From: Amorphophallus konjac
Lineage: Eukaryota > Streptophyta > Magnoliopsida > Alismatales > Araceae
Assembly: GCA_022559845.1 (NCBI GenBank)
Contig: CM040121.1
Coordinates: forward strand, 508,876,566 to 508,940,565
Direction: 5' to 3'
DNA: 64,000 bases
Every line of letters begins with the position of its first letter. Within the stretch, counting starts at the first letter, position 1. Below are positions 1-10,387 of this stretch, piece by piece. Both the position numbers and the translations under genes were made by a program. The notes below the pieces were generated by a model. That model did no database searches. It was given only the letters and a program-made list of their open reading frames with translations, and was not told the DNA's origin.

Positions 1-927
1 AAATTGAGTGAACAAGAATTAGATGAAAACACGTTTAAATCTCAGGAAGAAGAAAATGAATTATTGAGGAAAACAATTGATGAACTGAAGTTAAAAGTGC
101 AAAGCTGTGAACAGGAGACAAAATTGACCAATGAAAAGGCTAACGCGATGAAGGAAGAAAATAACAAACTTCTGGAGGAAATCAAAAGAACTCAGAAAGC
201 ATTGGAAGACAAACAAGAGAGTCTAGAGAAAATGGTAAGAGGAGAAGAAAACTTGAATGCCATGCTCGGAACAAAAGTAAATTATCAAAAGGAAGGTTTG
301 GGGTATAATCCTAATGCCAAAAAGGAATTTCAAATGAAAACCATTACCTTTGTGGCCGGAGCAGATCCTAAAGGAAAGAGACCTCTTATAAACATGTATG
401 AAGTTGAAGAGTCAAATGACACAAATGCAAGAGAAAAAGATTCTAACAAAAATGACTTGGAAGACTCGAGGGTAAAAGGCCAAAACTCTCAAAAGCTCTT
501 CTTGAAACAAGGCCATTCATCTAATAAGGAAACAAACTCAATCAAGTCATTCAAAGCAAGAAATAAAGAGTTTTGGAATCAAGAAAGTTGGCTCAGAAAC
601 CCCCCCGAGCCGACCACAGGCAAAGCCAGACGAAATGCAGAATTCTGGTAGAACCGAAGTCGACCACGACCCCCTCAGATGTCGACCACAGCCAGTAACA
701 GAAAGTGGGAAAACCACTGGGATGTCAGAGGCCGACACCCAGGGCTCCATAAGCTGACCACGGTGTCTAACAGCAACCATGCTCCAGTGAGCAGAAATCA
801 GAATTGGCTCCGACCCACAAGATCCACCAATCAAATATGGATTCCTAAATCTTTCTTAAAATATTTGAGTGACCTTACTAGACATATTGAACCCAAGAGC
901 AGCTGGGTTCCAAAAATCTTCACATGA
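1..927 (+). pseudogene. gag: Sirevirus gag, C-terminal part
   Basis: One frame is open from base 1 to a TAG at 649-651 and continues in the same frame to a TGA at 925-927. The first 80 residues are a charged, leucine-heptad region that should form a coiled coil, followed by a block with LEKMVRGEENLNAMLG and GLGYNPNA, which resembles the linker of Sirevirus gag proteins. Gag forms the virus-like particle. I see no intact CCHC zinc knuckle, although this part of gag normally has one; the stretch after codon 200 is rich in Arg, Pro and Trp and looks decayed. The frame continues into pol, so the TGA is probably a mutation in a single gag-pol frame. Confidence 0.75.
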
Positions 928-3900
928 TGTGTCATGCAGGAATGTTTAGCGGCCGTCCACAATAAATGGTATCTTGATAGTGGCTGCTCGAGACACATGA
1001 CCGGAGACAAGAAGAAGTTTTATCAGCTGATTAAAAAGGATGGTGGACACGTAACCTTTGGTGGAAACAACAAAGGTAAAATCGTCGGCACAGGTAAGAT
1101 AGGTAAGAAGCCTTCAAATTGCATTGAGAATGTGTTATTGGTAGATGGCTTAGAGCATAATTTACTGAGCATTAGCCAACTATGTGATAAGGGACACAAG
1201 GTGATATTTGACTCGGAAAGCTGCAAAATAATGGAACCTAATTCAGATCTAGTAAAATTCTTAGGCAAAAGAGTGAACAATTTTTACATGATAGACTTAA
1301 ATGATCCTGTTCATTCTAACTTGTGTCTGACTGCTAAAAAGGATGATCTGATCTGGTTATGGCACCGCAGGTTAGGACATGTCAGCTTTAGAGTTTTGCA
1401 TAAATTGGTTAAAAAGAACATGGTCAGAGGGCTGCCTGAAATTACCTTTAGTCAAAACATCAAACTATGTGCTGCATGCGCCCAAGGAAAGCAAACTAGA
1501 AAAACCTTCAAAAGCAAATCTGAAAACCAGTCCTCTAAACCACTAGAATTAGTGCATATGGACCTATTTGGGCCAACAAGAACAACAAGCATCAGTGGGA
1601 AGAGATATGGCTATGTGTTAGTAGATGATTTTTCAAGATTTACTTGGGTGTTTTTCTTATCCCAAAAGAATGATGCATTTCATGAATTTCAGGCCTTCTA
1701 CAAAAGATTGAAACAGGATGGTAAGTTTAAAATATGCTCAATCTTATCTGACCATGGCGGAGAATTTGAGAATTCTGAATTTGATACATTTTGCAGGAGC
1801 AAAGGAATAACGCACAGATTCTCAGCACCCCGAACGCCAGAACAAAATGGGGTGGTGGAAAGAAGGAATCGAACTCTAGTAGAGATGGCGAGAACAATGC
1901 TGGCAGAAGGGAACCTTCCAAGAAAATACTGGGCAGAAGCAGTTAACAGCGCATGCTACATTGTGAATCATGCAATGGTAAGACCATCTAGTGCAAAAAC
2001 TCCATATGAAATGTTCAAAGGTAAGAAACCATCTCTAGCCCACTTCAGAATATTTGGTACAAAGTGTTTCATCCATAACAATGACAAGAAAGACTTGGAC
2101 AAATTTGAACCCAAGAGTGACCCAGGAATATTCTTGGGATACTCTGACAAATCAAGAGCTTATAGAGTGTTCAATATCAAAGATCAAGTAGTCGAGGAAT
2201 CTCCTCACATTTCATTTGATGAAACTGATGAATCTATGGATGATGAACAGGTCAACAAGAAAAATGAAGATGGAGAATTTATGGAACCCAAGGATGAGCC
2301 AGATGAGCAAAGTAAGGAATCGAGCCATGAAGGATAACAAGGTAACAACTCTGGCGAACCAAATGCAAATGAGGATGGATCAGGTAACAATCTTGTAAAT
2401 ATAAGAGTGCTTAAGGATCACCCCCTTGATAGCATAATTGGTAATGTAAATGAACCAAGGAAAACAAGATCTTAGTGGAGAGCTGTTAATGAATTAGACC
2501 AACTTGCACTAGTCTCCCAAATTGAGCCAAAAACTATAGAAGAAGCCTTGAATGATGAATCTTGGATAGATGCAATGCATGAGGAGTTAAATCAATTTGA
2601 GAGAAACAAAGTTTGGAATCTTGTTCTCAGACCAACCTCTCACTCTATCATTGGAACCAGGTGGGTGTTTAGAAATAAATTAAGTGAGAAAGGGGAGGTC
2701 ATTAGAAACAAGGCTAGACTTGTATCCAAGGGGTACAACCAGGAATTTGGTATTGATTTCGAAGAATCATATGCCCCTGTGGCCAGATTAGAAGCCATCA
2801 GGATTTTACTCGCTTTTGCATCTTCTCATGGAATCAAACTACAACAAATGGATGTAAAAAGTGCCTTTCTAAATGGAGTCATCAAGGAAGAGGTCTATGT
2901 AGAGCAACCTCCTGGGTTTGAGAATGAGGGTTTCCCTAACCATGTTTTTAAACTCAATAAAGCATTATATGGTTTGAAACAGGCTCCACGTGCATGGTAC
3001 GAGAGGCTAAGTTCATTTCTTGCCAACAAGGGTTATTCAAGAGGTAAAATAGACCAGACCTTATTTTCAAAGATCCAAGGTAAGGATATTCTCATTGTGC
3101 AAATTTATGTTGACGACATTATATTTGGGTCTACAAAACCCCAATTATGTAATGAATTTGCAAACTTGATGACTGCGGAATTTGAAATGAGTTTGATGGG
3201 GGACTTACAATTCTTCCTTGGATTGCAGGTCATACAATGCAAGGATGGATACTTCATAAATCAGTCCAAGTACATCAAGGAGATGTTGAAAAGATTTGGC
3301 ATGGAGAGCTGCAAAGCCATTGGAACGCCGATGAGCACAAATGTAACACTAGATGCTGATGAAAGAGGTAATCTGGTAGACACAAAAACATACAGAGGTA
3401 TGATTGGCTCCTTGCTCTACTTAACTACCTCTAGACCAGATATACAGTTTAGTGTGTGCATGTGTGCTAGATACCAAGCATGTCCTAAAGAATCACACTT
3501 AGGAGCCGTCAAGCGTATTCTCCGATACCTTGCCGGCACCCAAGATTTGGGACTTTGGTATCCCGCTTTCTGTGATTTAGAGTTAATTTCATACTCAGAT
3601 GCGGATTATGCTGGATGCAAAATAGATAGAAAAAGCACGAGTGGCTACTGCCAGTTCTTGGGCGGATGTCTGATCACTTGGGCTTCTAAGAAGCAACATT
3701 CCATTGCACTCTCCACTGCTGAGGCAGAGTATGTCGCAGTAAGGAGTTGTGGGACACAGTTCTATGGATCAAACATCAGCTCCAGAATTACAACATAGAT
3801 ATTGGATGTGCACCAATATTGTGTGATAACACGAGCGCCATTAATCTATCAAAAAATCCAATCCAGCATTCTAGAACAAAACACATAGAAATCCGCCATC

Positions 3901-4061
3901 ACTTCATAAGAGATGAAGTCAGCAAAGGCAACTTTGTGCTGCATTTTATTGAAACTGAAAAACAACTTGCTGATATTTTCACAAAACCCCTCAATAATGA
4001 TAGATTCACCACCCTGAGAAGAGAATTGGGGTTATGCAGATCTCCTCATGAAAATCCATAA
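928..4061 (+). pseudogene. pol: Sirevirus pol: protease, integrase, RT, RNase H
   Basis: Domains in order: aspartic protease with DSGCSRHMTG near 975; GAG-pre-integrase zinc region with LWHRRLGH and CAACAQGK; integrase core with HMDLFGP, LSDHGGEFE and TPEQNGVVERRNRTL, which supply the D, D and E; reverse transcriptase from about 2548 with [11 protein letters not shown] and the catalytic YVDD; and RNase H with SDADYAGC and AEAEYVA. The frame has a TAA at 2335-2337 and a TAG at 2473-2475, both between integrase and RT. A one-base frameshift near 3760 moves the RNase H end to another frame, which runs to 4061 and contains LADIFTKPL. Everything needed for reverse transcription and integration was once present. 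Confidence 0.93.
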
Positions 4062-5482
4062 CAGCCTTTCTGCAACAATTTTTCTGTACTGATCACCGAT
4101 TATTTTTTGGCAAATAAATGTTACATTAAGGGGGAGTCTAGGTTAGTGATGTTCAGCATGCATGCATATGGCCAGTTCAGTCAGCATGTCTTCTTCAGTT
4201 AGCATCTCATGATAGGTACTAGTGTCACTAGTCTTCTAGCTGAAACTGGTGGAAATGGAGCAGACTGAGCTGACCTCTTGGCATGATCCTTCTCCTTGTT
4301 GCCTAAATCCTGATCATGTTTTTATACCTCTACAAACCCAATTCAACCAAACTCTTCGTAGCCTACATCAACAAAATCTCACTTCCTCTAACTCTGCAAA
4401 GACTCCTGAACTAAGGGGGAGGGTTTGTATACACCTCTTCTATTATGAAATCATTGGGCTGTCACAAGCCACCACTCATCCACTATATGATGAACATAAT
4501 TCTGAGAACATAGTAAGAACAAGTTTGGTTGGCTGTAAAATGAGCTTGATTTGTCATGCTTCAATAAACTAAACATATAGGAATATGCCATTTACATGTC
4601 CTTGAATCTTATAATTGAGAGTAGTAAAGTTATCTTACTCAAGGTGCTCATGCTGTCAAATGAAAATCAAATTCAACTAATTCATGAATGCCTTGGGAAT
4701 ACGCTATTATCATGTCTGTCAGGCAGAGCAATGGAATGGCCTCTAAGAAACTGTTGTCTCTCCCTACAAAAAGAGTGATGTATAAAAAGGGAGAAACACG
4801 TGTGTCATGAAGAGCCAAGCTATCTCTGCCAGTATGAATAAAGGGGTGGGAGTACTGAGTAACTGGGGATACTGGCATCTAATCAACGTGTATCCTCACG
4901 CAAAAAGGTGCTCACCAATTCCCAAGTGAGACGGTTAGGCATGCAAAGTAGCCGAGGTCTCTGGCGTGTAAAAAGCGTGTTACCTCGTGCAGAAATGTAT
5001 GTGATAAACCTGACCACTCGTCAATCAATTAATCAAAAAAATTTTTTTTTTGTATGCAGTTCAAAATTTTTTCAGTAAAAAATGACAGAAAAGTTAGATG
5101 GTTGACCCTTGGCACCTCATGACAATAAAACTTTCCTGAATTCATATTGCAGCTGGCATTTTGGTCAATTTAACTTGTGTAAAATCAATTATAAGGTTAC
5201 TAGATCATGTAAAGAACCATGTCCCACCTTGTTGAAGTTTATTCCTGTCTTGACAATCAAACACACTGATAAAGCCCCACATGTATTTCACTAAATTCTT
5301 CAGAATGAAATTCATTAAGTTAGTGGACAAATTAACTAATATGATTCTTTATGGAAAGGGTTTAAACAAAAGCCCCCCTTTCAATTTAAGGTCTTTGCAG
5401 GTTTGTTTACAAAAAACTCACATTCTTCCCTTCAAAAACTCTCATTCGCATCAAACTCTCATCTGCCTCTCTTATTCACCAG
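4062..5482 (+). other. Sirevirus post-pol spacer, no clear gene
   Basis: This stretch follows pol. It holds two early polypurine tracts (4128-4136 and 4413-4421) and only short ORFs with no recognisable motif. A 107-residue ORF at 4249-4572 has no domain I know and sits among stop-rich sequence. Sireviruses often carry an envelope-like or unknown ORF here; if one was present, it has decayed. Confidence 0.6.
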
Positions 5483-5882
5483 AACATTCATATTGCAAAT
5501 GCTCTGATGGCAGTTCGTGCACAGCTTAATGACATAGCCAACAGACTGAATTGGATTGAGCAGTGGTTAGCTCCACTGCCTCCACCAGGGTCTCCTAGTA
5601 ACTCCTCTTAGGTTAGGACCCCCCCTTCTTTTGCTGATGACAAAGGCGGAGAAGGATGATGTCAATCATTTTGGTTTATGTACAGTTTTTTTTTGGTCTT
5701 TGGAGTCAATGCATTTCAGTCATGTAATTCAGTTCTTTATATAATTCAGTTCTTTATATACTCAATGAGATGTTTGGCTTGGCTACAATTTTCAACTGCA
5801 CTGCAATTATGTACTCATACTTGATATATTGATTGCAAGGGCTTCACAATGACTTTTGGTTGTCATCACCAAAAAGGGGGAG
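4128..5882 (+). promoter_or_regulatory. Three repeated polypurine tracts
   Basis: The 9-mer AAGGGGGAG occurs at 4128-4136, 4413-4421 and 5874-5882. The last lies two bases before the 3' LTR and should prime plus-strand DNA synthesis. Multiple polypurine tracts upstream of the 3' LTR are a known Sirevirus trait. A decayed fourth version (ACAAAGGCGGAGAAGG) may lie near 5640. Confidence 0.8.
5483..5611 (+). pseudogene. Possible end of an envelope-like or extra Sirevirus ORF
   Basis: A 42-codon frame reads IANALMAVRAQLNDIANRLN and then WIEQWLAPLPPPGSPSNSS before a TAG. The first part has an amphipathic heptad pattern typical of a coiled coil, and the tail is proline-rich. Extra Sirevirus ORFs often end this way just before the polypurine tract. 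Upstream the frame is broken and no start is visible. The function is unknown, and this could be chance. Confidence 0.35.
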
Positions 5883-6149
5883 AATGTTGTGCATCCCTAG
5901 TTTTGATGATGACAATCCACAAATCATTGAGATACTCACTTAAACATGAGTAGAAATGTTCTCCAATTTATGAATCAATAAGAACCTCATTCTTCCATGA
6001 ATCTAGGTACTGATGACATTGCAGGCAGTGGTAAAGTGATATTCACTCCAAGGGCTTCACTGATCAACAGTTTGATGGAAGAGATTGAGCGTCCTGATGC
6101 ATGAAGCTTCAAGTCTGAACATCGGTAGCCAGTGCATGCATTATCTAGC

Positions 6150-7250
6150 AAGTCTATACACTGGCACTGTTAAGTCTGTACATTGGTGGCCATGTCTCAC
6201 TTGCATGCTCATCAAAGTCTGTACAGCCACCGCTTCAAGCATTTCAAAGTCCACACATCACTGTAGCATGCATTCGGGCAAAGTTTGTACAATCCATCAC
6301 CTTCAGATTTACCAAGTCTATACAACCTGCCTTCATGTTCAAAGTCTATACATCGACGTTGGGCATCAAAGTCTATACAATGCTCACCGTCTCATTAAGC
6401 GTCTCACACTTGCAACTCTATACATCGTTGTTGAACTAAAGTCTATACAGCCGTTTCTTGAGCCAAAGTCTGTACATCGCTTGCATCTTCAAAGTCTACA
6501 CATCCACAGTTGAACTCAAAGTCTGTACAGCGTCAGCAACACTGCTGCGTCTCATTCTTCAAGTCTATACATTGGCAGCTGAACTGTAAAGTCTGCACAT
6601 TGTGCTTTGAGGCTTTTCAAGTTTGTACAGCCATCCGTCTCTTCTACCGTCTCAATTAAGCCTTGAAGTCTATACAGTGCACCGTCTCTTTTAGCGTCTC
6701 ATGTTGCGTCTCCTGAAAGTCTATACAACGCTACATGCGTTTCTTCAAAGTCTGTACAGTCTCCACAGAATCTTCAAAGTCTATACACTCGTCTTCAAGT
6801 GAGCAAGTCTGTACATTGGTTCAAGCCATTCAAAGTCTGTACACTGGCCTCCCGCTATCAAAGTCTATAAATTGGTCGGTGGAAAGTCTATACATCCACC
6901 GCTGAACCTTTGAGAAGCCAAAGTCTATACATTGGAGCTCGTCCAGCAAGCAAAGTCTGTACAATGGCTTGCTGCGAGTAATTGAAGTCTATACACTGGC
7001 GATACTGTACGGGAAGCAAGTCTGTACATCATGGGCTTCTGGCCTTCATTCGAAGTCTATACACTGGACGTTTGAAGTCTGTACACTGGGCTGCTCAAAG
7101 GCTCACAAAGTCTATACATCGTGGCCTTGAACTCTCAAGTCTGTACACTGGCCGTTGCCATGAGAAGCTCAAAGTCTGTACACTCAGTTGCAGGCAGCAG
7201 TAAAGTCTGTACATTGGCGTGCTTAACAACACACAAGTATATACATCCGT
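6150..7250 (+). repeat. Array of about 35 AAGTCTRTACA motifs in the LTR
   Basis: The motif (A)AAGTCT(A/G)TACA, often followed by TTGG, CTGG or TCG, recurs about 35 times. Spacing varies from about 15 to 45 bp, and the sequence between copies is mostly unrelated. This is not a simple tandem repeat: the short core is kept while the spacers drift. About half of the cores contain the palindrome TGTACA. Its place in the upstream half of the LTR would fit repeated protein-binding sites, but that role is inferred. Confidence 0.85.
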
Positions 7251-7794
7251 TGCGCGAGGCCTGTCAAAGCCTGGATAGAACCTACATAAACTAATTCCGA
7301 TCTAAAGGCCTAAAAATCTGGAAAGAAGTTGAAGATGGCATGTGGATAAAGGCGTGGAAGAATCTTCTGCTCGATCTGTTGATGCATCTATGGAAGACTT
7401 AGTCAACCCTGCAAATCGGATTGAAGGAGCAAAACAGTTTTCTGTTCTAAAAACCCGCAGAGAATCTGAGCGCTAATTTTTGAATGGCTCAAGCTTTGTT
7501 TCGCGCCAACTTTTGAAGGAAAGAAAGAGTGGAGGAAACAGCATCTGAAAGAGAAGTGCAGGTCGTGATCAAGCCAAAGTGTGCAGTCTTTGTAGCCGCA
7601 AGAAGATCTGCTGCTGAAGATAATGGGGATCCAGCTGTGCAAGGGCTCAACCACCTGAAGGCTGCCCAGCTCAGAGATCGTGATCTCAATGCGCCAGCAG
7701 CCCTATGCACTTGGATTTGTCAAAACTCTGAAATCTCATATCTTCAGTTTAATGGTTCCTTGTTTTTCTTAAATCAACCATTTCTTCTGATTGC

Positions 7795-7885
7795 ATCAAG
7801 CTGTGAGGTAGCAGTGTCAAGCTGTAAGTCAGCGTGTGTGCAAGCTGTGTGTCAGCGTGTGTACAAGCTGTGAGGCAGCAGTGTT
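7795..7885 (+). repeat. Four short CAAGCTGTGAGGCAGC-type repeats
   Basis: Four degenerate units of about 20-24 bp built on CAAGCTGTG(A/T)G(G/T)CAGC lie end to end. The neighbouring LTR fragment has a single unit near 9147, just before the same downstream block (GAGGGGTGGAYGTA). The array therefore looks like a local expansion within this LTR. Confidence 0.65.
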
Positions 7886-8189
7886 GATTGAGACAAGGGT
7901 CTCTTGGTAGTGAAGCCTCACTCAAGTTGAGTGAGGGGTGGATGTAAGTCTCGTGTAGAGACTGAACCACCTAAAAAGATCATCTTGCATGTGTGATGAT
8001 TCTTGGTGTGACTGCTCTTGTTGCATATTAGTCTATAACCTTGATGCTTAAGTAGCTAGATCATATTGAAACTCTAGTGTGCTGCATTAACTCTAGCAAT
8101 AGTTCAATTAAAGTTGGAATAAATTGAAAAAGGGGGAAAGATCTATTCACCCCCCCTCTAGATCTATTCAATCCTCATACAACAAGCCC

Positions 8190-8370
8190 GGGGTCGACCG
8201 CCAGCACAGGGGCGGTCGACCGCCCCTGCCAGCAACCTCCAGGCTGTAGCTCTCTCAGTGGCGATCGACCGCCAGCCCAGTAGCGATCGATCGGAAATCC
8301 CAGGGAACATCCGTCTACAGCGTTTCTCAGTAGCGGTCGATCGCCAGAAGCCATAGGTCGACCGCCAGCC
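8190..8370. repeat. Cluster of GCGGTCGACCGCC palindromes
   Basis: Inverted motifs based on GCGGTCGACCGCC or GCGATCGACCGCC recur about six times in 180 bp. The cores GGTCGACC and CGATCG are perfect palindromes. The cluster lies about 140 bp upstream of the TATA box of this LTR, a position expected for promoter elements. Confidence 0.75.
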
Positions 8371-8506
8371 CCGAGCCAACCAATGTTGACTTTGTTTTCC
8401 ACTTCGAGAAAGGCCATTCCCCATGGATTTCTTTAATCCAAAAGTCACCTAATCACCCATAAAATGTGGATCTGGTCTGGGATGTCTTTATTGACCATCC
8501 AAAGAG

Positions 8507-8514
8507 ATATAAAA
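8507..8514 (+). promoter_or_regulatory. LTR TATA box
   Basis: ATATAAAA lies in the middle of the LTR fragment and is followed within 30 bp by GAGGGTTAGAAACCCTAG. This is the usual promoter layout of a plant LTR, with U3 upstream and R/U5 downstream. Confidence 0.6.
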
Positions 8515-8689
8515 GCAACACAAGAGGGTTAGAAACCCTAGTTGATCATTTGGAGCAAAGAGAGATGAAGAGAGGCTAGAGGAGCTCCAAGGAAGAAGAG
8601 GTACTGTAACCGTGAACAGTACTCCGTGCAGAAGTTCTACATCCAATCCAAGGGATTCAAGCCTACATCTGAAGCCCTCAATCTCCAAG

Positions 8690-8895
8690 GAAGAAGAGAA
8701 GCAAGCAAGCTCACAAAGGAGATCAAAGGAAGATCAAACTACATCTTATATCTTCTCCATCAACTCAAGGGAAGATCAAAGCTACATCCAACATTCTTCT
8801 TCATCAACTCAAGGAGATTCAAAGGAAAGATCAAGCTACATACTATATCTTCTCCATCAACTCAAAGGGATCAAAGGAAGATCAAAATAACAGAT
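8690..8895 (+). repeat. Imperfect tandem repeat, about 52-bp unit
   Basis: Three to four units contain AAGGAAGATCAAACTACATC, then TTCTCCATCAACTCAA. They lie downstream of the TATA box, so they would be transcribed. The short ORFs that cross them are by-products of the repeat. Confidence 0.7.
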
Positions 8896-9860
8896 TCAAG
8901 ATCCAACAATCTCAGACAATATCTAGTTCATTCTAGCATATCTTCATATCTTGTTTGAGCATTTTCATCTTGTTCTATTTTCATTTCATTCAATCTATTG
9001 AAATTGAAGATCGTCCCTATCGGTGGTTAGTAGGAAGGCAATCGGGAGTTCTCCGATTTGCGGTGTAGCCGTCCCTACCGGCTTTGTGTGTAGGAAGATA
9101 GAAAGAGGGTTTTCTCTATTCTGTGATTTGGGGCGTGTCCCCGGTCAAGCTGTGAGTCAGCAGGGAAGCCTCACCGGGTTTTGGTGAGGGGTGGACGTAG
9201 GTTGTGGGGTTGCAACCGAACCACCTTAAAAATCCCTGTGTTGTGGGTTGTTCATCGTGTGCGATTGCTCTATATCTTCTACCCACATTCACAGGTTCGT
9301 GTGCTTCCATACTTGGTTATCTTGTTTACACACTCAAGCACTCAGATTTGCACTTTCGATTTTATCTGTGGTTTAATTAAGCTTAGCACTTTGACTGCAT
9401 CCCTTGGGCGGCCTGCTGCACCCTTGCACATAGGCGCCAAGGTAAAAGTATTGCTAAGTGTTTCCCTTGCTTAGAGTCGCATGCACCTTGGTTGATCACC
9501 ACTACATTCACACACATATGCACTTTGAGTGATCAACATAGCACACACACTCGCACGGTTGTTGCAAGCTATTTCATGCTCTTGTGTTATGCTTTATGAT
9601 CCCTGCACTACAAGGTTTGTATCTCTCAAAGAACACAAATGTGCTTAAAGAAGAGTTGACGCTTCATTGCTTGTAATCCAAGTCTTTTCATTTGAGCCAC
9701 TCTACTTAATTCCGCTGTGCATTGTGTCTAAGTGATTCATTCACTTTATAGGAGTGGTTCATGCTTCCTATAGCTAAGAGTTTTTAAATAGGCCAAAGCT
9801 TTTGATAGGATATATTCAACCCCCCCTTCTAGATCCATTTGCACCTCGCGGGACCCAACA

Positions 9861-10387
9861 ATCCTAGGGAGGAAGGTCGATCAGCTCGCCCGCCTCCAAG
9901 TCTCACCACTAGAAGATGAAGTCCAGTTCTTCTACCAGCACTGAGACTTCGAACTAAGGGAAGACATAGGTGTGCGTATCTGGATGCCACAGCTCGATCA
10001 ATGCCGCCAATGATTCCTAGTTCCACCGCATGCTGTGGAAGCGCTTCGCCATGATAACCAACCGGATCAGGTGCCATTGATGCATGGATACCCTCATGGC
10101 AGGAGTAATCATATCCATCAAATCTTGAAGCCAGCCATAGCGATGGACATGTCTTGCCCCAGGAAAAGCAGGCACATGCTACATCATTTAAGAGAAAGAG
10201 AAGAAGAGACCAATCAATAAACATGCCAAATCCCATCAAGAAAATCCAAGACAACAATAAAAACAATAAATATAGTTTTGCTTACAAGCCATACCTTGCC
10301 CTGCTTCACAAGATTGCTCAAGTGACCGGGCACGTCAGAGAGAACACCAAGCTCGTGATCTCCTGATGGAGTAGAAGAAGACGCCAT
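9861..10387 (-). pseudogene. Antisense PMD/DUF7745-like gene, 5' two exons (older Tat copy)
   Basis: On the minus strand, exon 1 runs from an ATG at 10387 to 10295 (31 codons, starting MASSSTPSGDHELG and ending with GHLSNLVKQGK). A 116-bp intron (10294-10179) has GTATGG at its donor and TGTAG at its acceptor. Exon 2 starts at 10178 with HVPAFPGARHVHRYGWLQ and includes ALIELWHPDTHTYVFP. This aligns with the gene at 48740-50162 (GHISGRIAANQ, intron, DYPNIPGARRYTKIQW, ALIEIWHPHTHTFLFP), including the phase-0 intron position. Exon 2 has two stops and is cut off at 9861. The product is unknown; its family resembles plant mobile-domain and DUF7745 proteins linked to transposons. Confidence 0.8.

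Larger units (their letters stand above)
1..8184 (+). mobile_element. Sirevirus-type Ty1/copia retrotransposon, 5' end outside window
   Basis: The order is gag remnant, protease, integrase, reverse transcriptase, RNase H, a long 3' region with three identical polypurine tracts, then one LTR. Integrase before RT is the copia order. The coiled-coil gag, the long spacer after pol and the repeated AAGGGGGAG tracts are known Sirevirus traits. The 5' LTR and start of gag lie left of the window. The coding part has several stops and one frameshift, so the copy is not autonomous. Confidence 0.9.
5885..8184 (+). repeat. Sirevirus 3' LTR (2300 bp)
   Basis: It begins TGTTGT directly after the polypurine tract and ends ACAACA, a perfect 6-bp terminal inverted repeat. 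The first bases (TTTTGATGATGACAA) and the end (a purine block, then CACCCCCCCTCTAGATC) are typical of Sirevirus LTRs. The middle is taken up by the motif array at 6150-7250. The 5' LTR is outside the window, so LTR divergence and age cannot be judged. Confidence 0.88.
8185..9860 (+). repeat. Second Sirevirus-type LTR fragment
   Basis: The 3' part matches the architecture of the previous LTR: AAGCTGTGAGTCAGCAG, GTGAGGGGTGGACGTAGG, an accepting block ACCGAACCACCTTAAAAA and a terminal TTCAACCCCCCCTTCTAG, ending GGACCCAACA at 9860. No primer-binding site follows and no TG start is seen at 8185, so this is a truncated or solo LTR. It has a TATA box at 8507-8514, a 52-bp repeat cluster and GGTCGACC palindromes in its first 190 bp. 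Confidence 0.72.

Noticed and set aside
4249..4572. 107-residue ORF as a Sirevirus envelope gene
   Set aside because: No signal peptide, membrane segment or coiled coil, and the flanks are stop-rich.
6085..7203. ORFs of 142 and 73 residues in the Sirevirus LTR
   Set aside because: They are translations of the AAGTCTRTACA array (repeating KSVH/SLYT) and have no independent coding signal.
6085..7260. Possible CRISPR-like array of short repeats with unique spacers
   Set aside because: The repeats are only about 11 bp and degenerate, spacer lengths vary, there are no cas genes, and the array lies in a plant LTR.
8164..8448. Minus-strand ORFs with repeated RST/DRP words
   Set aside because: They are products of the GGTCGACC palindrome cluster in the LTR fragment.
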